Assembly: GCA_027621295.1 (NCBI GenBank)
Contig: JAQCBR010000001.1
Coordinates: 1 to 64,000, forward strand
DNA: 64,000 nt
Direction: 5' to 3'
Source of the DNA: Planctomycetota bacterium
GTDB taxonomy: Bacteria; Planctomycetota; UBA1135; UBA2386
Part shown: positions 44,264 to 52,982 of the stretch, one piece after another
Layout: the number at the start of each line of letters is the position of its first letter
How positions within the stretch are numbered: position 1 is the first letter of the stretch
Position numbers and translations under genes: made by a program
The notes under the pieces: generated by a model
What the model was told of the DNA's origin: nothing
What the model saw: the letters and a program-made list of their open reading frames with translations, nothing else
Databases searched by the model: none

Positions 44264-44269
44264 GGAGGT
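44264..44269 (+). promoter_or_regulatory. Ribosome-binding site for the AmaP-like gene
   Basis: GGAGGT six bases before the GTG at 44276 decides that start over the other in-frame codons. Confidence 0.6.
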
Positions 44270-44275
44270 GCCCGC

Positions 44276-44962
44276 GTGGCGGGTCGGCGCGACCTGAGGA
44301 GCCTCGCAGGTCGCGCGCTGCTCGTCGCGAACCTCCTCGCGGCGCTCTCGGCCGCAGTCTTCGTGGTGCTGATCCACGTGGCGCCCGGGCCGATGAGTCT
44401 GCCTGCCCACGCCGAGCCGGGGCCCTTCCGACTCGCGGTGCGCGGGGACGATGCGATCCTCCTGCTGCCGATCTGCGCGGTTGCGCTGCTCCTCGCGGAC
44501 TTCCTCTGGGTGGTCTACGGCAGCCCTGGCGGTTCGCCCGTCACGCACGTCACCAGCGACACCGCAGCAGGTCCGGTCCGGGTCTCGCGGGATGCGCTCG
44601 AGGCGGGACTCCGGTCCGCGGGCGAGGCGGTGGCCGATGTCTCGCGCGTTCGCGTCGGGATCGAGGTCGCCGGCCCGCTCGGCAAGCGGGTGGTCGGCCG
44701 CGCGCAGTTCTTCGCCCCGGAAGGAGCGTCGATCCCGGACGTGAGCCAGCGGCTCCGCAAGGCGCTCCAGAAGCGGTTCGAGGAGATGGTGCGGCTGTCC
44801 GACGGCCACCGGCTGGAATGGGACGTCGAGTTCGGCGGCTTCCAGGGCAGGCGCAGCCGCAGGCCCGGTGAGGATCCGATGGCGTCGGAGGGTTCGGATG
44901 ATCCGGAGGTGCCGTTCACCGGCCCGCGTTATCCGATCGATGAGGACGTCCGCGGCGGCTGA
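44276..44962 (+). CDS. AmaP/Asp23-like membrane protein
   Basis: A 228-residue protein with two membrane helices: about 13-35 (LLVANLLAALSAAVFVVLIHV) and about 62-81 (AILLLPICAVALLLADFLWV). It then has a cytoplasmic domain. That domain resembles the Asp23/AmaP fold: HVTSDTAAGPVRVSRDALEAGLRSAGEAVADVSRVRVGIEV, then GRAQFFAPEGASIPDVSQRLRKALQKRFEEM. AmaP anchors Asp23-type proteins in Firmicutes, where both are linked to fatty-acid genes. Here it follows accBC directly. The match rests on hydrophobic pattern, not strong identity. A basic linker and acidic tail end it. Confidence 0.5.
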   Translation: MAGRRDLRSLAGRALLVANLLAALSAAVFVVLIHVAPGPMSLPAHAEPGPFRLAVRGDDAILLLPICAVALLLADFLWVVYGSPGGSPVTHVTSDTAAGPVRVSRDALEAGLRSAGEAVADVSRVRVGIEVAGPLGKRVVGRAQFFAPEGASIPDVSQRLRKALQKRFEEMVRLSDGHRLEWDVEFGGFQGRRSRRPGEDPMASEGSDDPEVPFTGPRYPIDEDVRGG

Positions 44963-44993
44963 CGCCCCGCGCGGCGGGAGGCGCGGACACGTT

Positions 44994-45010
44994 CTGGCGG
45001 AATTCGCCAG
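44994..45010. repeat. Inverted repeat upstream of the 45088 gene
   Basis: CTGGCG (44994-44999) pairs with CGCCAG (45005-45010) around GAATT. A -10-like TAGGTT lies at 45016-45021, and the repeat occupies its upstream spacer, so it may be an operator. Confidence 0.35.
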
Positions 45011-45087
45011 TTCGATAGGTTGTCCTGCCGAAAGAGAGGGCGGAGCATGGCGCGCCCTCGCCGCCCTCTCCGGACCAGGATCACCTG

Positions 45088-46154
45088 ATGCAACTCCTGC
45101 AGGATCGAGCGCTCCGAATGACCCTCTGCGCGGCCATGGGCCTCGCCGGGTTCGCGTCGTCCCAGGAGCGCAATCTCTACGACCCCTGGGCACCGCGTCA
45201 GCAGGCGCAGGAGCCCGTGCAGCAGCCGCCGCTCCTGCCGAACCCGCTCGATATCCTGCTGAAGGGCGAGGTGGTGCACCCGCGCTTCGCGGGCAACCCA
45301 GCGGAGCAGGGACTGGGCGGTCTGCCGTTCCTCACACCTCCGGGCTTCGGCGCGTATCCCGGCGGGCAGTTCGCCGTTCCGTTCCGCGACGCGCCGGTCG
45401 GCGTCGCGACCGCGCCGATGGTGGCGCGTTCGCCGAACGCCTGGCCGACCTGGCTCCCCGAGGAGTCGAGCGTCGGCGGTGAAGATGGATTCACGCCGGA
45501 CGTCGCGATCATCGCCCAGACGAACGACTACGTGTGGGTCCTCGAGCCCGACGAGACCGCGTTCACTCCGCTCGCCTACTGGGACCGCTATCGGGTGGTT
45601 CCGACGGGCACGGCGCTCGACGTCCGCGGCGGGGGACAGTTCTCGATCGCATTCCAGCGCGGCTCGGTCGTGCGCTCGCTAGGCGCGGCTCGCGCGGTGC
45701 TCGAGCGGCTCGACGAGGAGGTGACGGCGGTGGGCTTCGACCACTTGAGCCGCGTCATCGTCGTGGCCGGGGAGCGGCCCGTCCGCGTGCGGATCGGGCG
45801 TGCCGGCGCGGTCGAGGCGGTCTCGTGCCGGCTCTCGGTCGCGCGTGATGGGGGGCTCGTCCACGTCGTCAACCTCGGGCCAGGGCAGGCCCGGTTCGAC
45901 CTCGGCGACCGCACGATCGACCTGGGCCGGGGGTTCCGTATCAGCGTGATTCCCGACCTGCCGCCGGAGGGACCGAGTCTGGAGCTCGGTCTGCGCGGCG
46001 ATCTCCAGACCAGCCGGGACGGGCGCGTGCTGCGCGCGGTCGCCGGCGCAGCGGGTGGGTCGCTCGACTGGAGCGGCGCCCGATTCGAACTCCCGCGCGG
46101 ATCCAACCTCGTGGTGGACCCGCTCGCTGGCAGCGCATTCCCCGAAGGACGTCC

Positions 46155-46158
<4 letters not shown>
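45088..46158 (+). CDS. Exported protein of unknown function, coupled to the polysaccharide genes
   Basis: I do not recognise this 356-residue protein. The N-terminus ([26 protein letters not shown]) is a signal peptide. A Pro/Gln-rich segment follows (about 27-55). The region about 140-320 is beta-strand-like, with repeated short hydrophobic strands ([45 protein letters not shown]). This could be a FecR-like or beta-helix domain, but the similarity is weak. Its TGA overlaps the TTG of the next gene by four bases, linking it to UDP-sugar metabolism and hence probably to the cell surface. Confidence 0.65.
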
Positions 46159-47144
<986 letters not shown>

Positions 47145-47203
47145 TCCTGGGTTCTGCCGCCCCGAAGTGGACTCGGCGGGGAGGCACGGCAAAGATGCGC
47201 GGT

Positions 47204-47229
47204 TCCCCGGGTGACGGATGTCCCGGGGA
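47204..47229 (+). terminator. Hairpin before the 47251 gene
   Basis: TCCCCGGG (47204-47211) pairs with CCCGGGGA (47222-47229) around a 10-base loop. It ends 21 bases before the next ATG, so it may be a terminator for the upstream gene or an attenuator. Confidence 0.4.
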
Positions 47230-47250
47230 TTCCGCATCGTCCAGAGTCCC

Positions 47251-48222
47251 ATGCAGACCGTCCTGGTCACCGGCGGCGCCGGTTTCATCGGCAGCCATGT
47301 TGCGCTCCGGCTCCTCGCCGAGGGGCGTTGTGTCCGCATCCTCGACAACTTCGATCCGTTCTACGCCGAATCGATCAAGCGGCGGAACGTCGAGCAGGCG
47401 AAGGCCGTGGGTGGGTCTGCGTTCGAGCTCGTCGAGGGAGACTTCCGCGATCCCTCGACCTGTGCGCAGGCCCTCGAAGGAGTCGATGCGGTGCTCCACC
47501 TGGGTGCTCTCGCCGGCGTGCGCCCGTCGATCGAGCAGCCGATCCGCTACATGGACGTGAACGTGACCGGCACGCAGACGTTGCTCTCGGCGGTCGCCGC
47601 GCGGAGCACGTCGATGCCGGTGGTCTTCGCGAGTTCTTCGTCAGTCTACGGCGGCAACACCAAGGTCCCCTACGCGGAGACCGATCCGGTCGACCATCCG
47701 GTCTCGCCCTACGCGGCGTCCAAGAAGGCGGGGGAAGTCGTCTGCTCGACGCACCACCACCTGTACGGCAACCCGGTCACCTGCCTCCGGTTCTTCACCG
47801 TCTACGGCCCCGGCCAGCGGCCGGAGATGGCGATCCACAAGTTCGCGCGGCTCCTGGTCTCCGGCGAGCCGATCCCGATGTTCGGCGACGGATCGACGCG
47901 GCGGGACTACACCTTCGTCGACGACATCGTCGATGGAGTGGTGACGGCGCTCGACCGCGCCTCGGGCTACCGCATCTACAACATCGGAGGTTCCCGGACG
48001 ACCGAACTCGGCACGCTGATCGCGACGATGGAGGAGGTCTTCGGCAAGAAGGCCGTCATCGAACGGCTGCCCGAGCAGCCGGGTGACGTGAAGCAGACCT
48101 GGGCTGACGCCTCGCTCCTCCAACGCGACCTGGGCTTCGTGCCCCGCATCGACATCCGGGAAGGACTGACCCGTTTCGCAGCCTGGTACCTCGCGGAGAG
48201 GGCCGCAGGAAGACTCGCATGA
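47251..48222 (+). CDS. NAD-dependent sugar-nucleotide epimerase, UDP-glucuronate 4-epimerase-like
   Basis: A 323-residue extended SDR with [11 protein letters not shown] (8-18), the HLGALAGVRPSIEQPIRYMDVNVTGT segment of UDP-glucuronate/UDP-GalA epimerases (CapI/LspL type), SSSSVYGGN and the catalytic YAASK in SPYAASKKAGE. FFTVYGPGQRPEMAIHKFARLL is also typical of that subgroup. The substrate is not certain. The ATG at 47251 is chosen because the first in-frame ATG (47218) lies within the upstream hairpin and adds 11 unconserved residues. Its stop overlaps the next gene by four bases. Confidence 0.75.
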   Translation: MQTVLVTGGAGFIGSHVALRLLAEGRCVRILDNFDPFYAESIKRRNVEQAKAVGGSAFELVEGDFRDPSTCAQALEGVDAVLHLGALAGVRPSIEQPIRYMDVNVTGTQTLLSAVAARSTSMPVVFASSSSVYGGNTKVPYAETDPVDHPVSPYAASKKAGEVVCSTHHHLYGNPVTCLRFFTVYGPGQRPEMAIHKFARLLVSGEPIPMFGDGSTRRDYTFVDDIVDGVVTALDRASGYRIYNIGGSRTTELGTLIATMEEVFGKKAVIERLPEQPGDVKQTWADASLLQRDLGFVPRIDIREGLTRFAAWYLAERAAGRLA

Positions 48223-49193
48223 CCGCAGCAGATCAGAAGCGCTATCTCGTCACCGGTGGTGCCGGTTTCATCGGCTCCCACATGACCGAGCACATGCTCG
48301 GGCTGGGCAGGTCGGTGACCGTCCTCGACAACTTCGCGACCGGCAAGCGGGAGAACCTCGACCAAGCGCTGGCCGCGGTCGGCGGCGACGCCGCGTCGAG
48401 GCTCGAGGTCGTCGAGGGCTGCATCACGAACCCGGACGACGTCGCGCGCGCGTGTGAGGGCGTCTCGGGCATCGTCCACCTGGCCGCCCTCCCGTCGGTG
48501 GTGCGGAGCGTCGAGGCGCCTGTCGAGTCACACCACCACAACGTGACCGGCGCGGTCCACGTGCTCGACGCGGCGCGCCAGCGTGGCCTGAAGGTCGTCT
48601 ACGCCGGCTCGTCGTCGGCCTACGGCGACCAGGACACGGACTTCAAGCACGAGGACCTGCGCGAGGACCCGCTGTCGCCGTACGCGGCCAGCAAGCTCGC
48701 GTGCGAGCTGTACTGCCGGTCGTTCGCCCGCGTCTACGGGCTGCCGATCGTCGTCACGCGCTTCTTCAACGTGTTCGGCCCGCGCCAGGTGCCGGACAGC
48801 CCGTACTCGGGCGTGGTCGCCGCGTTCTGCTTCGCGCTGCTGCAGGGCCGCGCGCCGCGGATCGACGGGGACGGTTCGCAGTCCCGCGACTTCACCTACG
48901 TGAAGGACGTGGCGAGGGGCGTGACGATGGCGCTCGAGGCCGAGACCAGCGGCTGCCAGACCGTGAACCTCGCCTGTGCGGGCAACCACTCGGTGCTCAG
49001 CCTGTTCGAGATCCTGCGCAGCCAGGCAGGGGTCGACGTCGAGCCGGTCCACGGCCCGTCCCGCACCGGCGACGTGATGCACTCGCGGGCTGCCATCGAT
49101 CGAATCCGCGACCTGATCGGCTTCGAGCCGGAGTACACGTTCGAGGAGGGGCTCGCGCGGACGTTCGACTGGTACCGCGTGACCTATGCCTGA
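48219..49193 (+). CDS. NAD-dependent sugar-nucleotide epimerase, WbpP/TviC-like
   Basis: A 324-residue extended SDR with [15 protein letters not shown], the HLAALPSVVRSVEAPVESHHHNVTGAVHVLDAA segment, YAGSSSAYGD, the catalytic YAASK in LSPYAASKLACE and FFNVFGPRQVPDSPYSGVVAAF. The combination LPSVVRSV with FGPRQVPDSPYSGV is typical of UDP-N-acetylglucosamine/galactosamine 4-epimerases (WbpP, TviC). The exact sugar cannot be assigned. It starts inside the previous stop, so the two epimerases are probably translated together. Confidence 0.75.
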   Translation: MTAADQKRYLVTGGAGFIGSHMTEHMLGLGRSVTVLDNFATGKRENLDQALAAVGGDAASRLEVVEGCITNPDDVARACEGVSGIVHLAALPSVVRSVEAPVESHHHNVTGAVHVLDAARQRGLKVVYAGSSSAYGDQDTDFKHEDLREDPLSPYAASKLACELYCRSFARVYGLPIVVTRFFNVFGPRQVPDSPYSGVVAAFCFALLQGRAPRIDGDGSQSRDFTYVKDVARGVTMALEAETSGCQTVNLACAGNHSVLSLFEILRSQAGVDVEPVHGPSRTGDVMHSRAAIDRIRDLIGFEPEYTFEEGLARTFDWYRVTYA

Positions 49194-49236
49194 GCAGCTC
49201 CCTCGAGCGCACTCATCCCCGCAAGGGCAGTCTCCC

Positions 49237-49974
49237 ATGAAAGGCGTCATCCTCGCTGGTGGACTCGGCAGTCGGCTCTACCCGCTGACCAAGATCACCA
49301 ACAAGCATCTGCTGCCGGTCTACGACCGGCCGATGATCCACTATCCGATCCAGTGCCTGATCAACGCGGGGATCACCGACATCCTCGTGGTCACCGGCGG
49401 CAACTCCGCGGGAGACTTCCTGCAGCTGCTCGGCAACGGTTCGGATTTCGGACTGAAGGGGATCAACTACACGTATCAGCAGGGTGAGGGCGGGATCGCA
49501 GATGCGCTGTCGCTGGCCGAGCACTTCGCGGAGGGTGAGCCGATCGCGGTCGTGCTCGGCGACAACCTGATCGAGGGCAACATCCGCCAGGCGGTCGAGG
49601 ACTTCCGGGCGCAGGGCGGCGGCGCGAAGATCCTGCTCAAGGAGGTCCACGACCCCGAGCGCTTCGGCGTCGCGTCCTTGGACGAGGCAGGGCGGGTGCT
49701 CCGCATCGTCGAGAAGCCGCAGCAGCCGGAGACGAACCTCGCGGTGATCGGTATCTACCTGTACGACGCGCGGGTGTTCGACTTCATCGGTCGGCTCGAG
49801 CCCTCGGCCCGCGGCGAGCTGGAGATCACCGACGTCAACAACTTCTACATCGACGACGGCTCGATGACCGCAGAGGTCCTGAACGGCTGGTGGACCGATG
49901 CCGGCACGTTCGAGTCGCTGCTCCGCGCCAGCAACATGGTTGCGCAGGGCGGCGCGAACCGCATGGACCTCTGA
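49237..49974 (+). CDS. rfbA: Glucose-1-phosphate thymidylyltransferase-like nucleotidyltransferase
   Basis: The 245-residue protein has the nucleotide loop LAGGLGSRLYPLTKITNKHLLPVYDRPMI, the VLGDNLIEG metal site and the GWWTDAGTFESLLRAS C-terminus of RmlA proteins. It is shorter than E. coli RmlA (about 290), lacking the C-terminal helical extension. Other short dTDP-glucose pyrophosphorylases are like this. It would make dTDP-glucose for the two genes downstream. The ATG at 49237 follows GCAAGGG. It is the first of the rml-type trio. Confidence 0.85.
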   Translation: MKGVILAGGLGSRLYPLTKITNKHLLPVYDRPMIHYPIQCLINAGITDILVVTGGNSAGDFLQLLGNGSDFGLKGINYTYQQGEGGIADALSLAEHFAEGEPIAVVLGDNLIEGNIRQAVEDFRAQGGGAKILLKEVHDPERFGVASLDEAGRVLRIVEKPQQPETNLAVIGIYLYDARVFDFIGRLEPSARGELEITDVNNFYIDDGSMTAEVLNGWWTDAGTFESLLRASNMVAQGGANRMDL

Positions 49975-49986
49975 ATCGCGGGTCCT

Positions 49987-50865
49987 ATGACGATCGTCCT
50001 GGTGACGGGTGCGGGCGGTCAGCTCGGGCGCGCCGTGGTCGATGCGGCGGCACTGCGTGGCTTCGCGGTCGTCGGCCTCGATCGCGCGGCGATGCCGGTC
50101 GAGAATGCGGACCTCGTGCGGGAGCAGGTCGCTCGTCACCGCCCTGACTGCGTGGTGCACTGTGCGGCCTGGACCGATGTGGACGGCTGCGAAGCCGACC
50201 CGACCCGCGCGGACCGCGTGAACGGTCACGCGACCGCCTACGTGGCGGAAGCGTGTCGAGCGGTGGACGCGCGGCTCCTCGCGGTGAGCACCGACTACGT
50301 GTTCGCCGGGCTGGCGCCCAAGGGGGCCGACGGTCACTCCAGGGCGTTCGTTACTGATGACTGTGTCGACCCGGAGTCCTCCTACGGGCGCAGCAAGCTG
50401 CTTGGGGAACAGGCCGTGCTCCGCGCCCCGCTCGACCTCGGCTTCTGCGTCGTCCGCACCAGCTGGGTCTTCGGGCCGGGTGGGCGGAACTTCCCGGGCG
50501 CGATCCTCGCGCGTGCGCGGAGCGGTCAGCCGCTTCGCGTCGTCGACGACCAGATCGGCTGCCCGACATACGCGGTGGACCTCGCCGAGGCTCTGCTCGA
50601 CCTCGCGGTCTCGGACCGGGCGTCCGGTGTCTACCATGCCGCGAACGAAGGCGTCGTGTCCTGGCACGGCTTCGCGGTCGAACTCCTGCGGCAGGCCGGG
50701 CTCGACGTGGAGGTCGGCACGATGACGACCGCCGAACTCGGCCGCCCCGCTCCTCGGCCAGCGTGGTCGGCCCTCGACTGCTCGAAACTCACCGCGCTGC
50801 GCGGCCGTCCGCTGCCTCCCTGGCAGGACGCCGTCGCGCGCTACCTCTCGAAGGAATCGAAGTGA
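49987..50865 (+). CDS. rfbD: dTDP-4-dehydrorhamnose reductase
   Basis: An SDR of 292 residues that reduces dTDP-4-keto-6-deoxy sugar to dTDP-rhamnose. It begins TIVLVTGAGGQLGRAVV. The catalytic region is AWTDVDGCEADPTRADRVN, STDYVFAG and YGRSKLLGEQAV (Tyr-x-x-x-Lys reads YGRSK), and RTSWVFGPGGRNF is family-typical. It sits between rmlA and rmlB, and its stop overlaps rmlB by four bases. No rmlC (the 3,5-epimerase) is in the window. Confidence 0.92.
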   Translation: MTIVLVTGAGGQLGRAVVDAAALRGFAVVGLDRAAMPVENADLVREQVARHRPDCVVHCAAWTDVDGCEADPTRADRVNGHATAYVAEACRAVDARLLAVSTDYVFAGLAPKGADGHSRAFVTDDCVDPESSYGRSKLLGEQAVLRAPLDLGFCVVRTSWVFGPGGRNFPGAILARARSGQPLRVVDDQIGCPTYAVDLAEALLDLAVSDRASGVYHAANEGVVSWHGFAVELLRQAGLDVEVGTMTTAELGRPAPRPAWSALDCSKLTALRGRPLPPWQDAVARYLSKESK

Positions 50866-51881
50866 CCAAGATCCTCGTCACCGGCGGCGCCGGGTTCATC
50901 GGCTCGAACTTCGTGCGGCTCCTGCTCGAGCGGGGCGGCACCGAGGTGGTGAACCTCGATGCGCTCACCTACGCCGGCAACCTCGAGAACCTGTCCGAGA
51001 TCGAGGGCGAGCCGGGCTACACCTTCGTCCGCGGGGACATCCGCGACGTCGGGGCGATGGATGCGGTGTTCGCCGCGCACCGACCGGAGGTCGTCGTCCA
51101 CTTCGCGGCCGAGAGCCACGTCGACCGTTCGGTGCTCGATGCGACCGAATTCGTGCAGACCAACGTCGTCGGCACGCAGGTCTTGCTCGACGTCAGCCGT
51201 CGCCACGGCGTCGGTCGCTTCGTCCACGTCAGCACCGACGAGGTGTACGGGAGTCTGGGACCGACCGGCCGTTTCACCGAGGACTCGCCGCTCCAGCCGA
51301 ACTCCCCGTATTCGGCGAGCAAGACCGCGAGTGACCTCCTCGTGCGCGCCGCCTACCACACGCACGGCCAGGACGTCGTCACGACCCGCTGCTCGAACAA
51401 CTACGGCCCGTACCAGTTCCCGGAGAAGCTGATCCCGCTGATGATCGCGAACGCGCTCGAGGGGAAGGAGCTGCCGGTGTACGGGGACGGCAAGAACGTC
51501 CGCGACTGGATCCACGTCCGCGACCACTGCGAGGCGGTGGCCGAGGTCATGGCCCGGGGCCGGTCCGGCGAGGTCTACAACATCGGCGGGGACTCGGAGC
51601 GCGAGAACCTCCACGTCGTCCGCGAGATCCTCAGGCTCGCCGGCCGCGGCGAGGAGCTGATCCGCTACGTGAAGGACCGCCCCGGCCACGACCGGCGCTA
51701 CGCGATCGATCCGACCCGGATGCGCGACGAGCTGGGCTGGCGTCCGAAGGAGACGTTCGAGTCCGGGCTGGAGGCCACGTTCGGATGGTACGTCGCGCAG
51801 CGCGAGTGGTGGGAGCGGGTCCGCTCCGGCGCCTACCGGGACTACTACGAGCGCCAGTACGGCGGGCGCGCGGACGCCTGA
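50862..51881 (+). CDS. rfbB: dTDP-glucose 4,6-dehydratase
   Basis: An extended SDR of 339 residues that converts dTDP-glucose to the 4-keto-6-deoxy intermediate. It shows [41 protein letters not shown], the VSTDEVYGSL dehydratase signature and YSASK in SPYSASKTASDLLV. RCSNNYGPYQFPEKLIPLMI and RPGHDRRYAID also match RmlB closely. Starts at a GTG within the rmlD stop. The order rmlA-rmlD-rmlB is unusual but functional clustering is clear. Confidence 0.96.
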   Translation: MTKILVTGGAGFIGSNFVRLLLERGGTEVVNLDALTYAGNLENLSEIEGEPGYTFVRGDIRDVGAMDAVFAAHRPEVVVHFAAESHVDRSVLDATEFVQTNVVGTQVLLDVSRRHGVGRFVHVSTDEVYGSLGPTGRFTEDSPLQPNSPYSASKTASDLLVRAAYHTHGQDVVTTRCSNNYGPYQFPEKLIPLMIANALEGKELPVYGDGKNVRDWIHVRDHCEAVAEVMARGRSGEVYNIGGDSERENLHVVREILRLAGRGEELIRYVKDRPGHDRRYAIDPTRMRDELGWRPKETFESGLEATFGWYVAQREWWERVRSGAYRDYYERQYGGRADA

Positions 51882-51884
51882 GGT

Positions 51885-51917
51885 CGGCGGCGCTCCGGCG
51901 GCGCTCCGGCGGCGCTC
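51885..51917. repeat. Three perfect 11-bp tandem units
   Basis: CGGCGGCGCTC occurs three times in a row, starting three bases after the rfbB stop. It is GC-rich low-complexity sequence. Confidence 0.9.
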
Positions 51918-52097
51918 CGACGGGTCGCCGTCGAGCCGGAGGCGGGGTTCGCCTAGGCCTCGGGCGTCCCGATCCGATCCCAGCGGATCAGTGGATCGCG
52001 AAGCGCCTGCACCGCCCGAAGTTCCGTTCCAGTGCTGGGGCGGGCGGCGCCGATGATCGCAGGGAGGCCCGGTCTTTGCGGTTGACCGGACCCTACC

Positions 52098-52103
52098 TAG
52101 GAT
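52098..52103 (+). promoter_or_regulatory. -10-like element before the Wza-like gene
   Basis: TAGGAT ends eight bases before the ATG at 52112. TTGACC lies only ten bases upstream (52082-52087), too close for a normal -35; TTTGCG at 52075-52080 has a 17-base spacer but a poor match. It may start the exosortase-linked export operon. Confidence 0.35.
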
Positions 52104-52111
52104 CACGACGC

Positions 52112-52978
52112 ATGGGCAGCGCAGCACGACAGACCGGGAATCCAGAGCCAGCGCGGACACAAGGCCTGTTCCGCTGGCTCGCACTTGCGGCGCTGGCGCC
52201 ACTGCTGATCGGCTGCACCACGGTCGAGGACCAGCGCATCCGCCAGTACCTGCACGAGAAGGGCTTCGGCACGCGCGCCGAGGGTGTTGCGAGCGCCGAG
52301 AACTATGTGATGGGCGGGGACCAGGTCCAGTTCATCATCGACCCGAACGTCTACCTGCAGCCCGGTTTCGAGCAGCTCTACATCCTGTCCGCGCCGCAGC
52401 CGGTGCAGATCGACGGGACGATCTTCGTGCCCTACGTCGGGCCGGTCTTCGTGCTCGGTCTCAAGGAGCAGGAGCTCGCGTCCCTGGTCGCGCTCCAGCT
52501 CGAAGCGATCCGCTCGCACCCGGTCCAGCTCCAGGCGCGGATCGTCAGCACGGGCAAGGGCTTCTACATGTTCGGCGAGGTCGACCGCTCGGCGCGGTTC
52601 ATCCCGATGACGAACGGGGACCTGACGCTGCTCGACGTGATGGCACGGGCGCCGGTCACCGACCTCGCGAACATGGGGCGCATCAAGGTGATCAAGCCGG
52701 ACGCGCAGAATCCGCTGGCGATGGTCGTCAACGTCCGCGAGATCGTCGAGACGGGCTACACGACGTTCAACCTGCGGATCGAGAACCAGGACATCATCTA
52801 CGTCCCCCCGACCTTCTTCGGACACATCAGCCGCTTCCTCGAGAAGCTGCTCCAGCCGATCGCCGCCGTGAGCCAGGTCGCCTTCGGCGCCAGCTTCGCG
52901 CGGTCGAGCATCGACTATCTGCTCTACGACGAGGCGGACTCCCTGCTGTTCCGTGGCCGCGGACAAAGGCGGTTCTGA
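52112..52978 (+). CDS. Polysaccharide export outer-membrane lipoprotein, Wza-like
   Basis: A 288-residue lipoprotein with a lipobox LIGC (the Cys at about 35). A Poly_export domain follows (LYILSAPQPVQIDGTIFVPYVGPVFVLGLKEQEL), then a SLBB-like domain (FYMFGEVDRSARFIPMTNGDLTLLDVMARA). The final ~50 residues are an amphipathic helix near the membrane. It resembles the exopolysaccharide export proteins of exosortase A loci. It would form the outer-membrane channel for the polymer. It is followed closely by the chain-length gene. Confidence 0.88.
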   Translation: MGSAARQTGNPEPARTQGLFRWLALAALAPLLIGCTTVEDQRIRQYLHEKGFGTRAEGVASAENYVMGGDQVQFIIDPNVYLQPGFEQLYILSAPQPVQIDGTIFVPYVGPVFVLGLKEQELASLVALQLEAIRSHPVQLQARIVSTGKGFYMFGEVDRSARFIPMTNGDLTLLDVMARAPVTDLANMGRIKVIKPDAQNPLAMVVNVREIVETGYTTFNLRIENQDIIYVPPTFFGHISRFLEKLLQPIAAVSQVAFGASFARSSIDYLLYDEADSLLFRGRGQRRF

Positions 52979-52982
52979 AGCC

